Of a stretch of DNA of 6,168 bases, positions 1-5,569 are shown piece by piece. The position numbers and the translations under genes are program-made. The notes beneath the pieces were generated by a model. It was not told where the DNA came from, ran no database searches, and saw only the letters and a program-made list of their open reading frames with translations. The stretch's first letter is position 1; every line of letters begins with the position of its first letter. Origin of the DNA: an uncultured Pseudomonadales bacterium (GTDB lineage: Bacteria > Pseudomonadota > Gammaproteobacteria > Pseudomonadales > Cellvibrionaceae); the NCBI GenBank assembly GCA_938048505.1, contig CALIUX010000131.1:1-6168 (forward strand). Reading direction: 5' to 3'.

Positions 1-509
1 AGCAGCGACTCAGAACGACTAAAGCTAAACTCAGGCACCATTTTCTTAATGTACTTCACCACAGTATTGACTAAAAGCCGCTTGGGCAGGGGCATAAGAT
101 CGGCAATATTGGTCACAATCACTTGCTCAACAGCCGTATCATCAATAATTTGAGCCACCTCCCCTGCTACATTGCTCAATACAACGAGTGCTTTAGCACC
201 GCTATCATTCAGCTGGTGCTTCAATTCACGTTGCGTATAAAGTGGGTTCACATTCACAACCACCAAGCCAGCACGCAAAGCGCCATATACAGCCACAGGA
301 TATTGGCCAATATTAGGCATCTGAAGAGCAATGCGATCACCTGGCTTTAAGCCTAGATCATGATGTAGATAAGCTGCGAAACGCTTAGATAGCGTATCGA
401 TATCAGCAAACGTTAACGTGAAGCCTAAAAATGTAAATGCAGGTCGCTCTGCATATTGCTTAAAAGCCGCTTCAAAAAGCGCAAGCGCTGTATGGTCGTG
501 TGCAGTCAC
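1..509 (-). CDS. fadD: Long-chain-fatty-acid--CoA ligase, N-terminal part (3' end beyond window)
   Basis: Acyl-CoA synthetase of the ANL (adenylate-forming) superfamily. It activates long-chain fatty acids to acyl-CoA with ATP and CoA, at the inner face of the cytoplasmic membrane, feeding beta-oxidation. About 169 residues are visible. They match the N-terminal domain of FadD closely: GLKPGDRIALQMPN near residues 53-66, NVNPLYTQRELKHQLNDSG near 86-104, and VVKYIKKMVPEF near 150-161, a stretch typical of FadD rather than other ligases. The ATP/AMP-binding signature and the C-terminal domain lie outside the window. The start is GTG at 507-509, preceded by GAGGG about 7 bases upstream, with an in-frame TAA just before it. 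The N-terminus is about 23 residues shorter than E. coli FadD. The family assignment is firm; which FadD paralogue it is cannot be told. Confidence 0.93.
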   Translation of the reverse strand, partial: MTAHDHTALALFEAAFKQYAERPAFTFLGFTLTFADIDTLSKRFAAYLHHDLGLKPGDRIALQMPNIGQYPVAVYGALRAGLVVVNVNPLYTQRELKHQLNDSGAKALVVLSNVAGEVAQIIDDTAVEQVIVTNIADLMPLPKRLLVNTVVKYIKKMVPEFSFSRSESL

Positions 510-565
510 GGGGCACCCTCTTTGTTATCTTTCTTATCTATTGAATCGAGAAACGAGAATTAATG

Positions 566-593
566 CAAAATCTACGTCTATATCAAAATCTAC
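566..593. repeat. 10-bp direct repeat CAAAATCTAC, 18-bp period
   Basis: The word CAAAATCTAC occurs at 566-575 and again at 584-593, start to start 18 bases (GTAGATTTTG on the coding strand). It lies 57-84 bases upstream of the fadD GTG, where a promoter or operator is expected. The second copy runs into the near-palindrome at 590-607. The match is exact; any regulatory role is inference. Confidence 0.5.
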
Positions 594-607
594 ATGTATA
601 CATATAG
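590..607. promoter_or_regulatory. 18-bp near-perfect dyad upstream of fadD, possible operator
   Basis: CTACATGTATACATATAG is self-complementary at 16 of 18 positions, with a perfect 10-base core ATGTATACAT. It sits about 80 bases before the fadD start. It does not resemble the E. coli FadR site or the Pseudomonas PsrA site as I know them. Short palindromes are common in AT-rich DNA, so the regulatory reading is tentative. Confidence 0.25.
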
Positions 608-801
608 TTCAATATAGCAATGTTAGATAGGTAGACTACATCATGTGTTATTGACATTACAGAGAGCGAGCCGCTTATTCGCATCACAACAGAAAAAATT
701 ATTGTCTATAACTAAATGACAGGCAAAATAAGTCGAATATGATAGCAATTTAGAAACACTAGCGCGCAAGTGGCTGCAAACTAGATTAGTTTAGGCTTAG
801 C

Positions 802-1299
802 TTAGACAGCCAGAAAATGCTGAGTCAAAAAAGTTACCCATACAGCAATGCAGTAAATCAGTGCAAGCATCACGGCAGCTGAGCCCATATCCTTTGCTAA
901 GCCAGCAAGCTCGTGGTATTCCACACCCACACGATCAACAACGGCCTCAATACCCGTATTAAGCAACTCGACGATCATCACCAACAAAACTGCACCAACC
1001 AGCATAAGGCGCTCAACAGCTGAAAAGTCGATAATCAACGCAGCAGGGATTAGTATTAACGCAGCTATGCACTCTTGACGAAAAGCCGCCTCATATTGAA
1101 CTGCATGCCTGAGACCTTTATAAGTATAAAAAGAAGCCTTAATCAGTCTTTTCACACCGGTATTTTTTGGCACCGCGCTCGGGCCTTGAGCAATATTCCC
1201 TAATGGCTCGCTGCCTCCTTCGCTACTCTCTTTAAGGTTGGCATTGGTGTTTGCACTGGTATTGATATTTGTATGAGTATTGCTGTGATTAGAGCTCAT
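802..1299 (-). CDS. dgkA: Diacylglycerol kinase, DgkA-type integral membrane enzyme
   Basis: Phosphorylates diacylglycerol to phosphatidic acid with ATP in the inner membrane, recycling diacylglycerol made during periplasmic glycan synthesis. The family's invariant residues are all present at a constant offset of 42 from E. coli DgkA: E70 and E76 in EAAFRQE, E111, N114 and E118 in VELLNTGIEAVVDR, and K136-D137 in AKDMGSAA. Three membrane segments are visible, near 78-94, 97-116 and 138-160. The ATG at 1299 follows AAGG at 9 bases, giving 165 residues, but the first 42 are a hydrophilic Asn/Thr/Ser-rich stretch not found in the 122-residue E. coli enzyme. An in-frame GTG at 1171-1173, also preceded by AAGG (10 bases), would give 123 residues beginning MPKNTGVKRLIKA, which aligns end to end with the E. 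coli protein. Function is certain; the start is not. Confidence 0.95.
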   Translation of the reverse strand: MSSNHSNTHTNINTSANTNANLKESSEGGSEPLGNIAQGPSAVPKNTGVKRLIKASFYTYKGLRHAVQYEAAFRQECIAALILIPAALIIDFSAVERLMLVGAVLLVMIVELLNTGIEAVVDRVGVEYHELAGLAKDMGSAAVMLALIYCIAVWVTFLTQHFLAV

Positions 1300-1422
1300 T
1301 GTACAAAACCTTCGTGAACAGTTAATTAAACCCTTAGCAATAAGCTCTTAGTCATATGCTATTAAAAAACCAGAAGCTCGTTAGGCATTTGCCTCACCAA
1401 TTTATCGCTTTTCTTGTAGGTA

Positions 1423-1959
1423 TTAGCCAATATTCAAAGGAGATTCTAAAGCCATTTGTGCATGGAGCATTGCACACCATTGATCAAGCCGAGCATCCGT
1501 TAGCTCTGGCTGTTGGTCTTCATCAAGCGCCAACCCAACAAAAGCCTCTTTATTATCATCAAGCGCCTTTGAAGCCTCAAACTCATAGCCTTCTACAGGC
1601 CAGTGACCCACGATAACAGCGCCCTGCCCTTTAACCACATCATGAAGCATGCCCATCGCGTCAACAAAAAAGTCGCCGTAACCAAACTGATCACCTAAGC
1701 CGTATAACGCGATGGTTTTACCTTTAAAGTCAATACTTTCAACATCCGGCCAAAACTCTTCCCAGTCCGATTGAATTTGGCCAAAGTCCCACGTAGAAAT
1801 ACCTAAAATGAGATGGGTGTAATCCATTATTTCTGTTTGGGTAACATCGGCAATATCATAAATATCGACCACATCTTGCCCTAAACGTGCCGCAATACGT
1901 GATGCAATCTCTTGGGTATTGCCTTCATCGCTACCAAAAAATAATCCGACCTTTCCCAC
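1423..1959 (-). CDS. fldB: Long-chain flavodoxin, FldB-like
   Basis: Small cytoplasmic FMN-binding electron carrier that supplies low-potential electrons to reductases and radical-SAM enzymes. The protein is 178 residues, as expected for long-chain flavodoxins. Visible elements: beta-1 with the FMN-phosphate loop GSDEGNT (9-15), the first flavin-stacking loop STWDFG (55-60, Trp57), the second loop YGLGDQFGYGDFF (86-98), and the long-chain insertion around 119-140 with GHWPVEGYEFEAS. The WDFGQIQSDWEEFW and ALYGLGD...GMLHD segments are closer to E. coli FldB than FldA, while the phosphate loop and the DEDQQPELT stretch are FldA-like. The start is GTG at 1957-1959, with AAGG 9 bases upstream and an in-frame stop a short way beyond; no better start exists. 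It sits 120 bases after rluB and 123 before dgkA, with no functional link to either. Flavodoxin is firm; the FldB label is by resemblance. Confidence 0.9.
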   Translation of the reverse strand: MGKVGLFFGSDEGNTQEIASRIAARLGQDVVDIYDIADVTQTEIMDYTHLILGISTWDFGQIQSDWEEFWPDVESIDFKGKTIALYGLGDQFGYGDFFVDAMGMLHDVVKGQGAVIVGHWPVEGYEFEASKALDDNKEAFVGLALDEDQQPELTDARLDQWCAMLHAQMALESPLNIG

Positions 1960-2028
1960 TGCGTAATACCTTAAATCTATTCTGTCTTAATTTATTCTTG
2001 TGAAACACACACTTTTTAAAAAGCATAT

Positions 2029-2069
2029 AAAACCGAGCGTATGGCGGCAGTATTCTACCATCGCCATAC
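2029..2069 (-). terminator. Inverted repeat after rluB, possible weak terminator
   Basis: Eleven bases past the rluB stop lies a perfect 8-base inverted repeat, GTATGGCG (2039-2046) and CGCCATAC (2062-2069), with 15 bases between. Part of the loop can pair further (GTAG with CTGC). On the coding strand a run of four T follows, but only after six bases, so this is not a textbook intrinsic terminator. It may instead be an RNA 3'-end stabilising hairpin separating the scpAB-rluB transcript from the flavodoxin gene. Confidence 0.35.
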
Positions 2070-2079
2070 ACTACGATTA

Positions 2080-2940
2080 TTAACGATATCGTTGTCGAGA
2101 GTTTTTTCGGCCAGCGGACTTCAAGCGCCTTTCTGTTCGAGCACGTGACTCAGCCGATTTAGCTTTAAACTTACCCGGCTTAGGTCGCTCAAGCCCAGCT
2201 GTTTGATAAAGATCGCCCATTTCTTTATGGTTTAGTTCAATCCACTGACCTGTTCGAAGATAAGACGGAATAAAGATATTACCGTACCGAACACGCTTAA
2301 GGCGGCTCACATTCAGATCTTGTGATTCCCACAGGCGGCGTACTTCTCTATTGCGACCCTCCATGACAGTACAATAAAACCATCGGTTTGTACCGTGAGC
2401 ATGCTCATTGTTTTTACTGTCTTGAATGTCCGTAAATTTTGCCAAACCATCATCAAGCAGCACGCCTGCAATCAGCGCTTTTCTAATTTCATCTGTGACA
2501 TTACCGTGAATGCGCACAAGATATTCGCGATCAACGCTAGATGAAGGGTGCATTAATTTATTAGCCAATTCACCATCATTCGTAAAAAGTAATAGGCCGC
2601 TGGTATTAATGTCGAGCCGCCCTACTGACACCCACCGGCCAGTCGTCAAACTGGGCAATTTATCATAGACCGTCGCACGGCCTTCTGGGTCCTGACGGCT
2701 ACAGATTTCACCTTCAGGCTTATTATAAAGGATGACACGAGTTTCTTTTTCTGAAGCGCTCGGAACCGTGAAAGGCTTACCTTGATAAACGATTTTATCG
2801 CCCGGCATAACACGCACGCCCAACGTTGCCTTTTGGCCATTTAGAGTGACTTGCCCAGCTGCGATAGAACGCTCAATAGCACGGCGGGAATCAAAGCCGG
2901 CTGCTGCTAGCACTTTTTGTAACTTTTCGTTGGTGCTCAT
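2080..2940 (-). CDS. rluB: 23S rRNA pseudouridine synthase RluB
   Basis: Isomerises a uridine to pseudouridine in helix 80-90 region of 23S rRNA (U2605 in E. coli), during 50S subunit assembly. The 286-residue protein is the normal length (E. coli 291). An S4 RNA-binding domain occupies about residues 1-50 (EKLQKVLAAAGFDSRRAIE). The RsuA/RluB/E/F-type catalytic domain follows, with the catalytic Asp110 in GRLDINTSGLLLF, then LMHPS (129-133) and EGRNREVRRLW (194-204). The C-terminal 35 residues are strongly basic, as in other RluB proteins, and probably contact rRNA. ATG at 2940 begins directly before the S4 motif. It lies 10 bases after scpB, a widely conserved pairing, so it is co-transcribed with scpAB. 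Its only visible Shine-Dalgarno (AAGGA) is 14 bases away, inside a hairpin covering the scpB stop, which suggests translational coupling. Confidence 0.95.
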   Translation of the reverse strand: MSTNEKLQKVLAAAGFDSRRAIERSIAAGQVTLNGQKATLGVRVMPGDKIVYQGKPFTVPSASEKETRVILYNKPEGEICSRQDPEGRATVYDKLPSLTTGRWVSVGRLDINTSGLLLFTNDGELANKLMHPSSSVDREYLVRIHGNVTDEIRKALIAGVLLDDGLAKFTDIQDSKNNEHAHGTNRWFYCTVMEGRNREVRRLWESQDLNVSRLKRVRYGNIFIPSYLRTGQWIELNHKEMGDLYQTAGLERPKPGKFKAKSAESRARTERRLKSAGRKNSRQRYR

Positions 2941-2945
2941 AAATT

Positions 2946-2959
2946 AAGGATTATTCCTT
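2946..2959 (-). promoter_or_regulatory. Hairpin holding the rluB ribosome site and the scpB stop codon
   Basis: On the coding strand AAGGA (2955-2959) can pair with TCCTT (2946-2950), leaving a four-base loop that contains part of the scpB TAA (2951-2953). AAGGA is the only Shine-Dalgarno-like sequence before rluB and is 14 bases from its ATG, longer than usual. A ribosome finishing scpB would open the stem, and could re-initiate on rluB. The stem of five pairs is weak on its own; the coupling model is inference. Confidence 0.35.
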
Positions 2960-3886
2960 GGTGGTTGTCTGTGTAGTATCTTCAGAGCCAGAAACGGGCT
3001 GGGCTGAGCTATCGATTGCCTCATCAGCCTCCGACACATCAGCAGGTATAGGGGCTTCTTCAGACTCTTCAGCTTCTGCCTCAACTGCATCGCTCTCAGC
3101 GGACTCATGCCCTACTTCATTATCATGCGTCTCTGGCGTGTTGCTATCTGCAATGTCTTCAGTAGATGAATCGGGGAGAGACGCATCTGAAAGAGAAGCC
3201 TCTTGATTAACGTTTTCAAGGTCGGGCGATTCGAGGTCTAATTTTTTAGTGAGTGTTTCAATGTCTTGCAGTTCACCTAAGCTTGGCAGCTCGTCTAAGC
3301 TTTTGAGGCTAAAGTAATCAAGAAATTGCTTAGTCGTTGCATACAGCGCAGGGCGCCCTGGCACATCGCGATGCCCAATCACTTTGACCCAGTCACGCTC
3401 AAGTAGTGTTTTGATGATGTGGCTGCTCACTGCAACGCCTCGCACATCTTCGATGTCTCCACGCGTAAGAGGCTGGCGGTAAGCAATGAGCGCCAAGGTT
3501 TCAAGGAGTGCACGAGAGTAACGCTGGGGCTTTTCATCCCATAAACGATTCACCCATGGCGCCAGGTCATCACACACTTCAAAACGCCAGCCGCTTGCGA
3601 CTTGCTTGAGCCTAAAACCACGATCTTGCTGGCTGGCAATCGATTCCAGTGTTTCGGTCAATTGCTGCTTACTTGGTCGCTTATCTTCATCAAACAATGT
3701 CAATAATCGATCCACCGACAATGCTTCGCCAAATGCTAGCAAGGCGCCCTCTAATACGCGCGACAAGAAGCGTTCATCATAGTGATGCTGGCCTTCTTTT
3801 GCTTCTGGTGGTGTTTCAATTGCCGATTCTTCGACGAGTGGTTGAGCTTCATCTGCCGAGGCATTAGCGGGTTGATCATTAGGCAT
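2951..3886 (-). CDS. scpB: Segregation and condensation protein B (ScpB)
   Basis: Non-SMC (kite-type) subunit of the SMC-ScpAB condensin; as a dimer it binds the middle of ScpA and regulates the SMC ATPase during chromosome compaction and segregation. The conserved core, about residues 37-215, consists of two winged-helix domains. The second contains the family signature SRALLETLALIAYRQPLTRGDIEDVRG (split here at 124-150) and the stretch HRDVPGRPALYATTKQFLDYF (172-192). The core is flanked by an acidic N-terminal stretch (1-36) and an acidic, Ser-rich tail of about 95 residues with no arginine and a single lysine next to last. With 311 residues it is longer than many ScpB proteins, mostly because of that tail. 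ATG at 3886 lies 12 bases after the scpA stop with GGA six bases upstream. Operon partner of scpA and rluB. Confidence 0.95.
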   Translation of the reverse strand: MPNDQPANASADEAQPLVEESAIETPPEAKEGQHHYDERFLSRVLEGALLAFGEALSVDRLLTLFDEDKRPSKQQLTETLESIASQQDRGFRLKQVASGWRFEVCDDLAPWVNRLWDEKPQRYSRALLETLALIAYRQPLTRGDIEDVRGVAVSSHIIKTLLERDWVKVIGHRDVPGRPALYATTKQFLDYFSLKSLDELPSLGELQDIETLTKKLDLESPDLENVNQEASLSDASLPDSSTEDIADSNTPETHDNEVGHESAESDAVEAEAEESEEAPIPADVSEADEAIDSSAQPVSGSEDTTQTTTKE

Positions 3887-3898
3887 AGTGGTTCCGAA

Positions 3899-4759
3899 CT
3901 ACTCCGAGCGTGCTTTCACATGAATAGACCCAAACGCTTCTGTTTGAACCAATTCAACAAGTGATTCTTTTACTAATTCAAGTACAGCCAAAAACGTCAC
4001 AACAACGCCTAAGCGCCCTTCTTCGACAGTAAAAAGTTGAATAAAGGGCATAAACTGCTGGCCAGATAATTTATCAAGCACTTGGCTCATACGCTCTCGT
4101 GTTGAGAGCTTTTCACGTTCAACTTGGTGACTTTCAAACATATCGGCCCGACGCAGCACCTCACTCAGTGCGAGTAATATCTCTTTCATATCTACTTCTG
4201 GTTCAGGCCGAGTGATATTACGGTCGGGCGCAGAAGCGCGCCCAACATGAATATCGCGATGCAAGCGAGGTAGTTCATCAATGTCTTCAGCCGCTTGTTT
4301 AAAGCGTTCGTATTCTTGAAGCCTACGGATCAAGGTCGCTCTCGGATCCTCATCCTCTTCACCTTCTTCTATAGGCGGCCTAGGTAGCAGCATACGTGAC
4401 TTGATTTCGGCTAGCATTGCAGCCATAACCAAATATTCAGCAGCCAATTCAAACTGCATAGCTTCCATCATCTCAACATACGTCACGTATTGTTTGGTTA
4501 TGGTGGAAACATCGATTTCTAAGATATCAAGATTTTGGCGGCGAATAAGGTACAGAAGCAGATCAAGTGGGCCCTCAAAAGACTCAAGGAATACTTCCAA
4601 TGCATCTGGGGGTATATAGAGATCTTTGGGGAGTTCAGTAAAGGCTTCGCCATTAACCAAAGCAAACGGCATCTCTGCTTGCGCCGGTGCAGGATCAGCG
4701 CTAGCACCAATAGGTTTTGCATCGCCTTCACTTGGCAGTGCATCATTAACTGCGCTCAT
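3899..4759 (-). CDS. scpA: Segregation and condensation protein A (ScpA, kleisin)
   Basis: Kleisin subunit of SMC-ScpAB condensin: its N-terminal domain binds the neck of one SMC head, its C-terminal winged helix caps the other, closing the ring; ScpB binds in between. The 286-residue protein shows the hallmark FEGPLDLLLYLIRRQNLDI (61-79), the helix AAEYLVMAAMLAEIKSRMLLP (split about 106-126), an acidic linker EEGEEDEDP (131-139), and the C-terminal winged helix with GVVVTFLAVLELVKE (251-265). The first 45 residues are variable and Ala/Pro-rich. I chose ATG at 4757-4759 because AAGAGG lies six bases before it. An in-frame TTG at 4789 would add ten residues, but it would overlap the candidate -10 and lacks a ribosome site. 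Having ScpA implies SMC rather than MukBEF in this organism. Confidence 0.95.
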   Translation of the reverse strand: MSAVNDALPSEGDAKPIGASADPAPAQAEMPFALVNGEAFTELPKDLYIPPDALEVFLESFEGPLDLLLYLIRRQNLDILEIDVSTITKQYVTYVEMMEAMQFELAAEYLVMAAMLAEIKSRMLLPRPPIEEGEEDEDPRATLIRRLQEYERFKQAAEDIDELPRLHRDIHVGRASAPDRNITRPEPEVDMKEILLALSEVLRRADMFESHQVEREKLSTRERMSQVLDKLSGQQFMPFIQLFTVEEGRLGVVVTFLAVLELVKESLVELVQTEAFGSIHVKARSE

Positions 4760-4765
4760 GCCAAA

Positions 4766-4771
4766 CCTCTT
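4766..4771 (-). promoter_or_regulatory. Ribosome binding site of scpA
   Basis: AAGAGG on the coding strand, six bases before the ATG at 4759. It decides the start: the in-frame TTG ten codons earlier lies upstream of this site and has no comparable sequence of its own. Confidence 0.7.
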
Positions 4772-4780
4772 GTTTATGAA

Positions 4781-4817
4781 AACCGGCAATTATAACGGTT
4801 CAGGCAAGTTTATTGCG
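4781..4817 (-). promoter_or_regulatory. Candidate sigma-70 promoter of scpA with overlapping inverted repeat
   Basis: A perfect TATAAT lies at 4789-4794 on the coding strand, 29 bases before the scpA ATG, which would give a leader of roughly 23 bases. The best -35 is poor: TTCGCA at 19 bases spacing, ending the region I give. The hexamer is framed by a 5-base inverted repeat, AACCG (4781-4785) and CGGTT (4796-4800), ten bases apart, so a regulator bound there would block the -10. scpA may also be reached from yqiA transcription, since no terminator is seen in the 74-base gap. Confidence 0.35.
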
Positions 4818-4833
4818 AATACTAAATGCCGCT

Positions 4834-5412
4834 TCAGGAAAATAAAAATGACACAATATTCGGTAGGTGGGTTTCATAACCCACAAAGCTGTGGTTACCA
4901 CCCTCTTCTATCTGCAGGTGCGCGTCGCAATACCGCTTTTGGGCCATGCGATAGTCTAATGTTTCGTCACCCGTCTGCAAAAGAACTTTAAAACGAGATG
5001 GGTTCGAGATTGGATCTATGTCGGTGTCCGCTAAAACTGCGAGATCCTCATTCGTAAGAGTAGTGATTTCATCACCATAATAACTTTTTAGTGGTGTATT
5101 CAGAAAATGCGAGAAACGAGTATGCGGAGCAACAGCCGGGTTAATCAGCACAGCTTTTGTGTGATAATTTTCAGACAAATACGCGGCCCAAAAACCGCCT
5201 AATGAGCTGCCAACAAGGCCAATTGTATGATCGGAAAAAGCCGCCATGAGCTCATTAAGCTGGTTGATAGCAATATGCGGATTAGATGAGATTTGCGGAC
5301 AGAGATAATTAATATCATCAGCGTGATGATTGCATAACCAATCGCATGTCAGTTTCGCCTTGCTTGAGCGAGGAGAGCTCAAAAAGCCATGAAGATACAG
5401 AAGTGTTTTCAT
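4834..5412 (-). CDS. yqiA: YqiA-family esterase (alpha/beta hydrolase)
   Basis: Small cytoplasmic serine hydrolase; E. coli YqiA shows esterase activity on short acyl esters and acyl-CoA, with no settled physiological role. The 192 residues match the family's usual length (193 in E. coli). LLYLHGFLSSPRSSKAK (4-20) supplies the oxyanion region. The nucleophile is Ser70 in GSSLGG (68-73), the acid is probably Asp149 in QTGDE, and the base is His174 in EGGNHSF. NPAV (91-94) is a further YqiA hallmark. ATG at 5412 is the only plausible start: an in-frame TAG lies 31 bases upstream and no start codon lies between. No clear Shine-Dalgarno precedes it. It follows cpdA as in E. coli and Pseudomonas, but the next gene is scpA instead of parE. 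Confidence 0.93.
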   Translation of the reverse strand: MKTLLYLHGFLSSPRSSKAKLTCDWLCNHHADDINYLCPQISSNPHIAINQLNELMAAFSDHTIGLVGSSLGGFWAAYLSENYHTKAVLINPAVAPHTRFSHFLNTPLKSYYGDEITTLTNEDLAVLADTDIDPISNPSRFKVLLQTGDETLDYRMAQKRYCDAHLQIEEGGNHSFVGYETHLPNIVSFLFS

Positions 5413-5569
5413 ATCAGGGAGAGGCCAATAGCCTACCAGTTGCTACGTGAGGCGCCATTATTAGCCAGCTCGCTCTGATTGAAAACAATAGATCACAACA
5501 AAAAAGAACAATAGCTGTATTACGACCAGCCTCTATGACGGACCTCTACATAACTAGTGAGACAAGAAC
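5413..5569. other. Intergenic gap between cpdA and yqiA
   Basis: A 157-base gap without coding potential. It holds a run of six T on the coding strand (5500-5505) with only a weak, bulged hairpin before it, and a lone TGTGA half of a CRP-type site (5493-5497). Neither is convincing. In many relatives cpdA and yqiA are nearly contiguous, so a gap this long leaves room for a separate yqiA promoter, which I could not pinpoint. Confidence 0.5.

Larger units (their letters stand above)
510..801. other. AT-rich intergenic region between dgkA and fadD
   Basis: A 292-base gap with no credible coding sequence on either strand: short open frames here have no family resemblance and no good ribosome site. 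It must hold the fadD promoter unless fadD is read through from dgkA. I see no strong sigma-70 pair. The best guess on the minus strand is TTGATA, a 17-base spacer and TTAATT (about 558-586), which is weak at the -10. The part next to fadD carries repeated elements, listed separately. No intrinsic terminator after dgkA was found. Confidence 0.6.

Noticed and set aside
300..313. Perfect 14-base palindrome ATATTGGCCAATAT
   Set aside because: It lies inside the fadD coding sequence and is accounted for by conserved codons for Asn-Ile-Gly-Gln-Tyr.
1369..1402. Hairpin AGGC-AAAT-GCCT after the flavodoxin gene with a nearby run of six T
   Set aside because: The stem is only four continuous pairs and the T run starts about ten bases later, so it does not fit an intrinsic terminator.
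2012..2023. 12-base palindrome CTTTTTAAAAAG upstream of the flavodoxin
   Set aside because: A T-run next to an A-run is self-complementary by composition; without a loop it is no hairpin, and nothing links it to a known operator.
2958..3206. 82-residue Ser-rich open frame on the plus strand opposite the ScpB tail
   Set aside because: It mirrors the repetitive acidic codons of scpB, has no ribosome site and no family resemblance; the scpB frame is clearly real.
4760..4789. Ten-residue longer ScpA from TTG at 4789
   Set aside because: A rare start without a ribosome site, overlapping the -10 box; the downstream ATG has AAGAGG at good spacing.
4626..4991. 121-residue plus-strand open frame across the scpA start and the yqiA end
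   Set aside because: It runs antisense through two well-supported genes, and its composition does not look like a protein.
5481..5497. Possible CRP site between cpdA and yqiA, attractive given the cAMP link
   Set aside because: Only one TGTGA half matches; the opposite half site fails at almost every position.
5500..5537. Possible terminator after cpdA: bulged hairpin followed by six T
   Set aside because: The stem is short (5 pairs with a bulge, then 3), AT-rich and interrupted, so it is unlikely to be stable.
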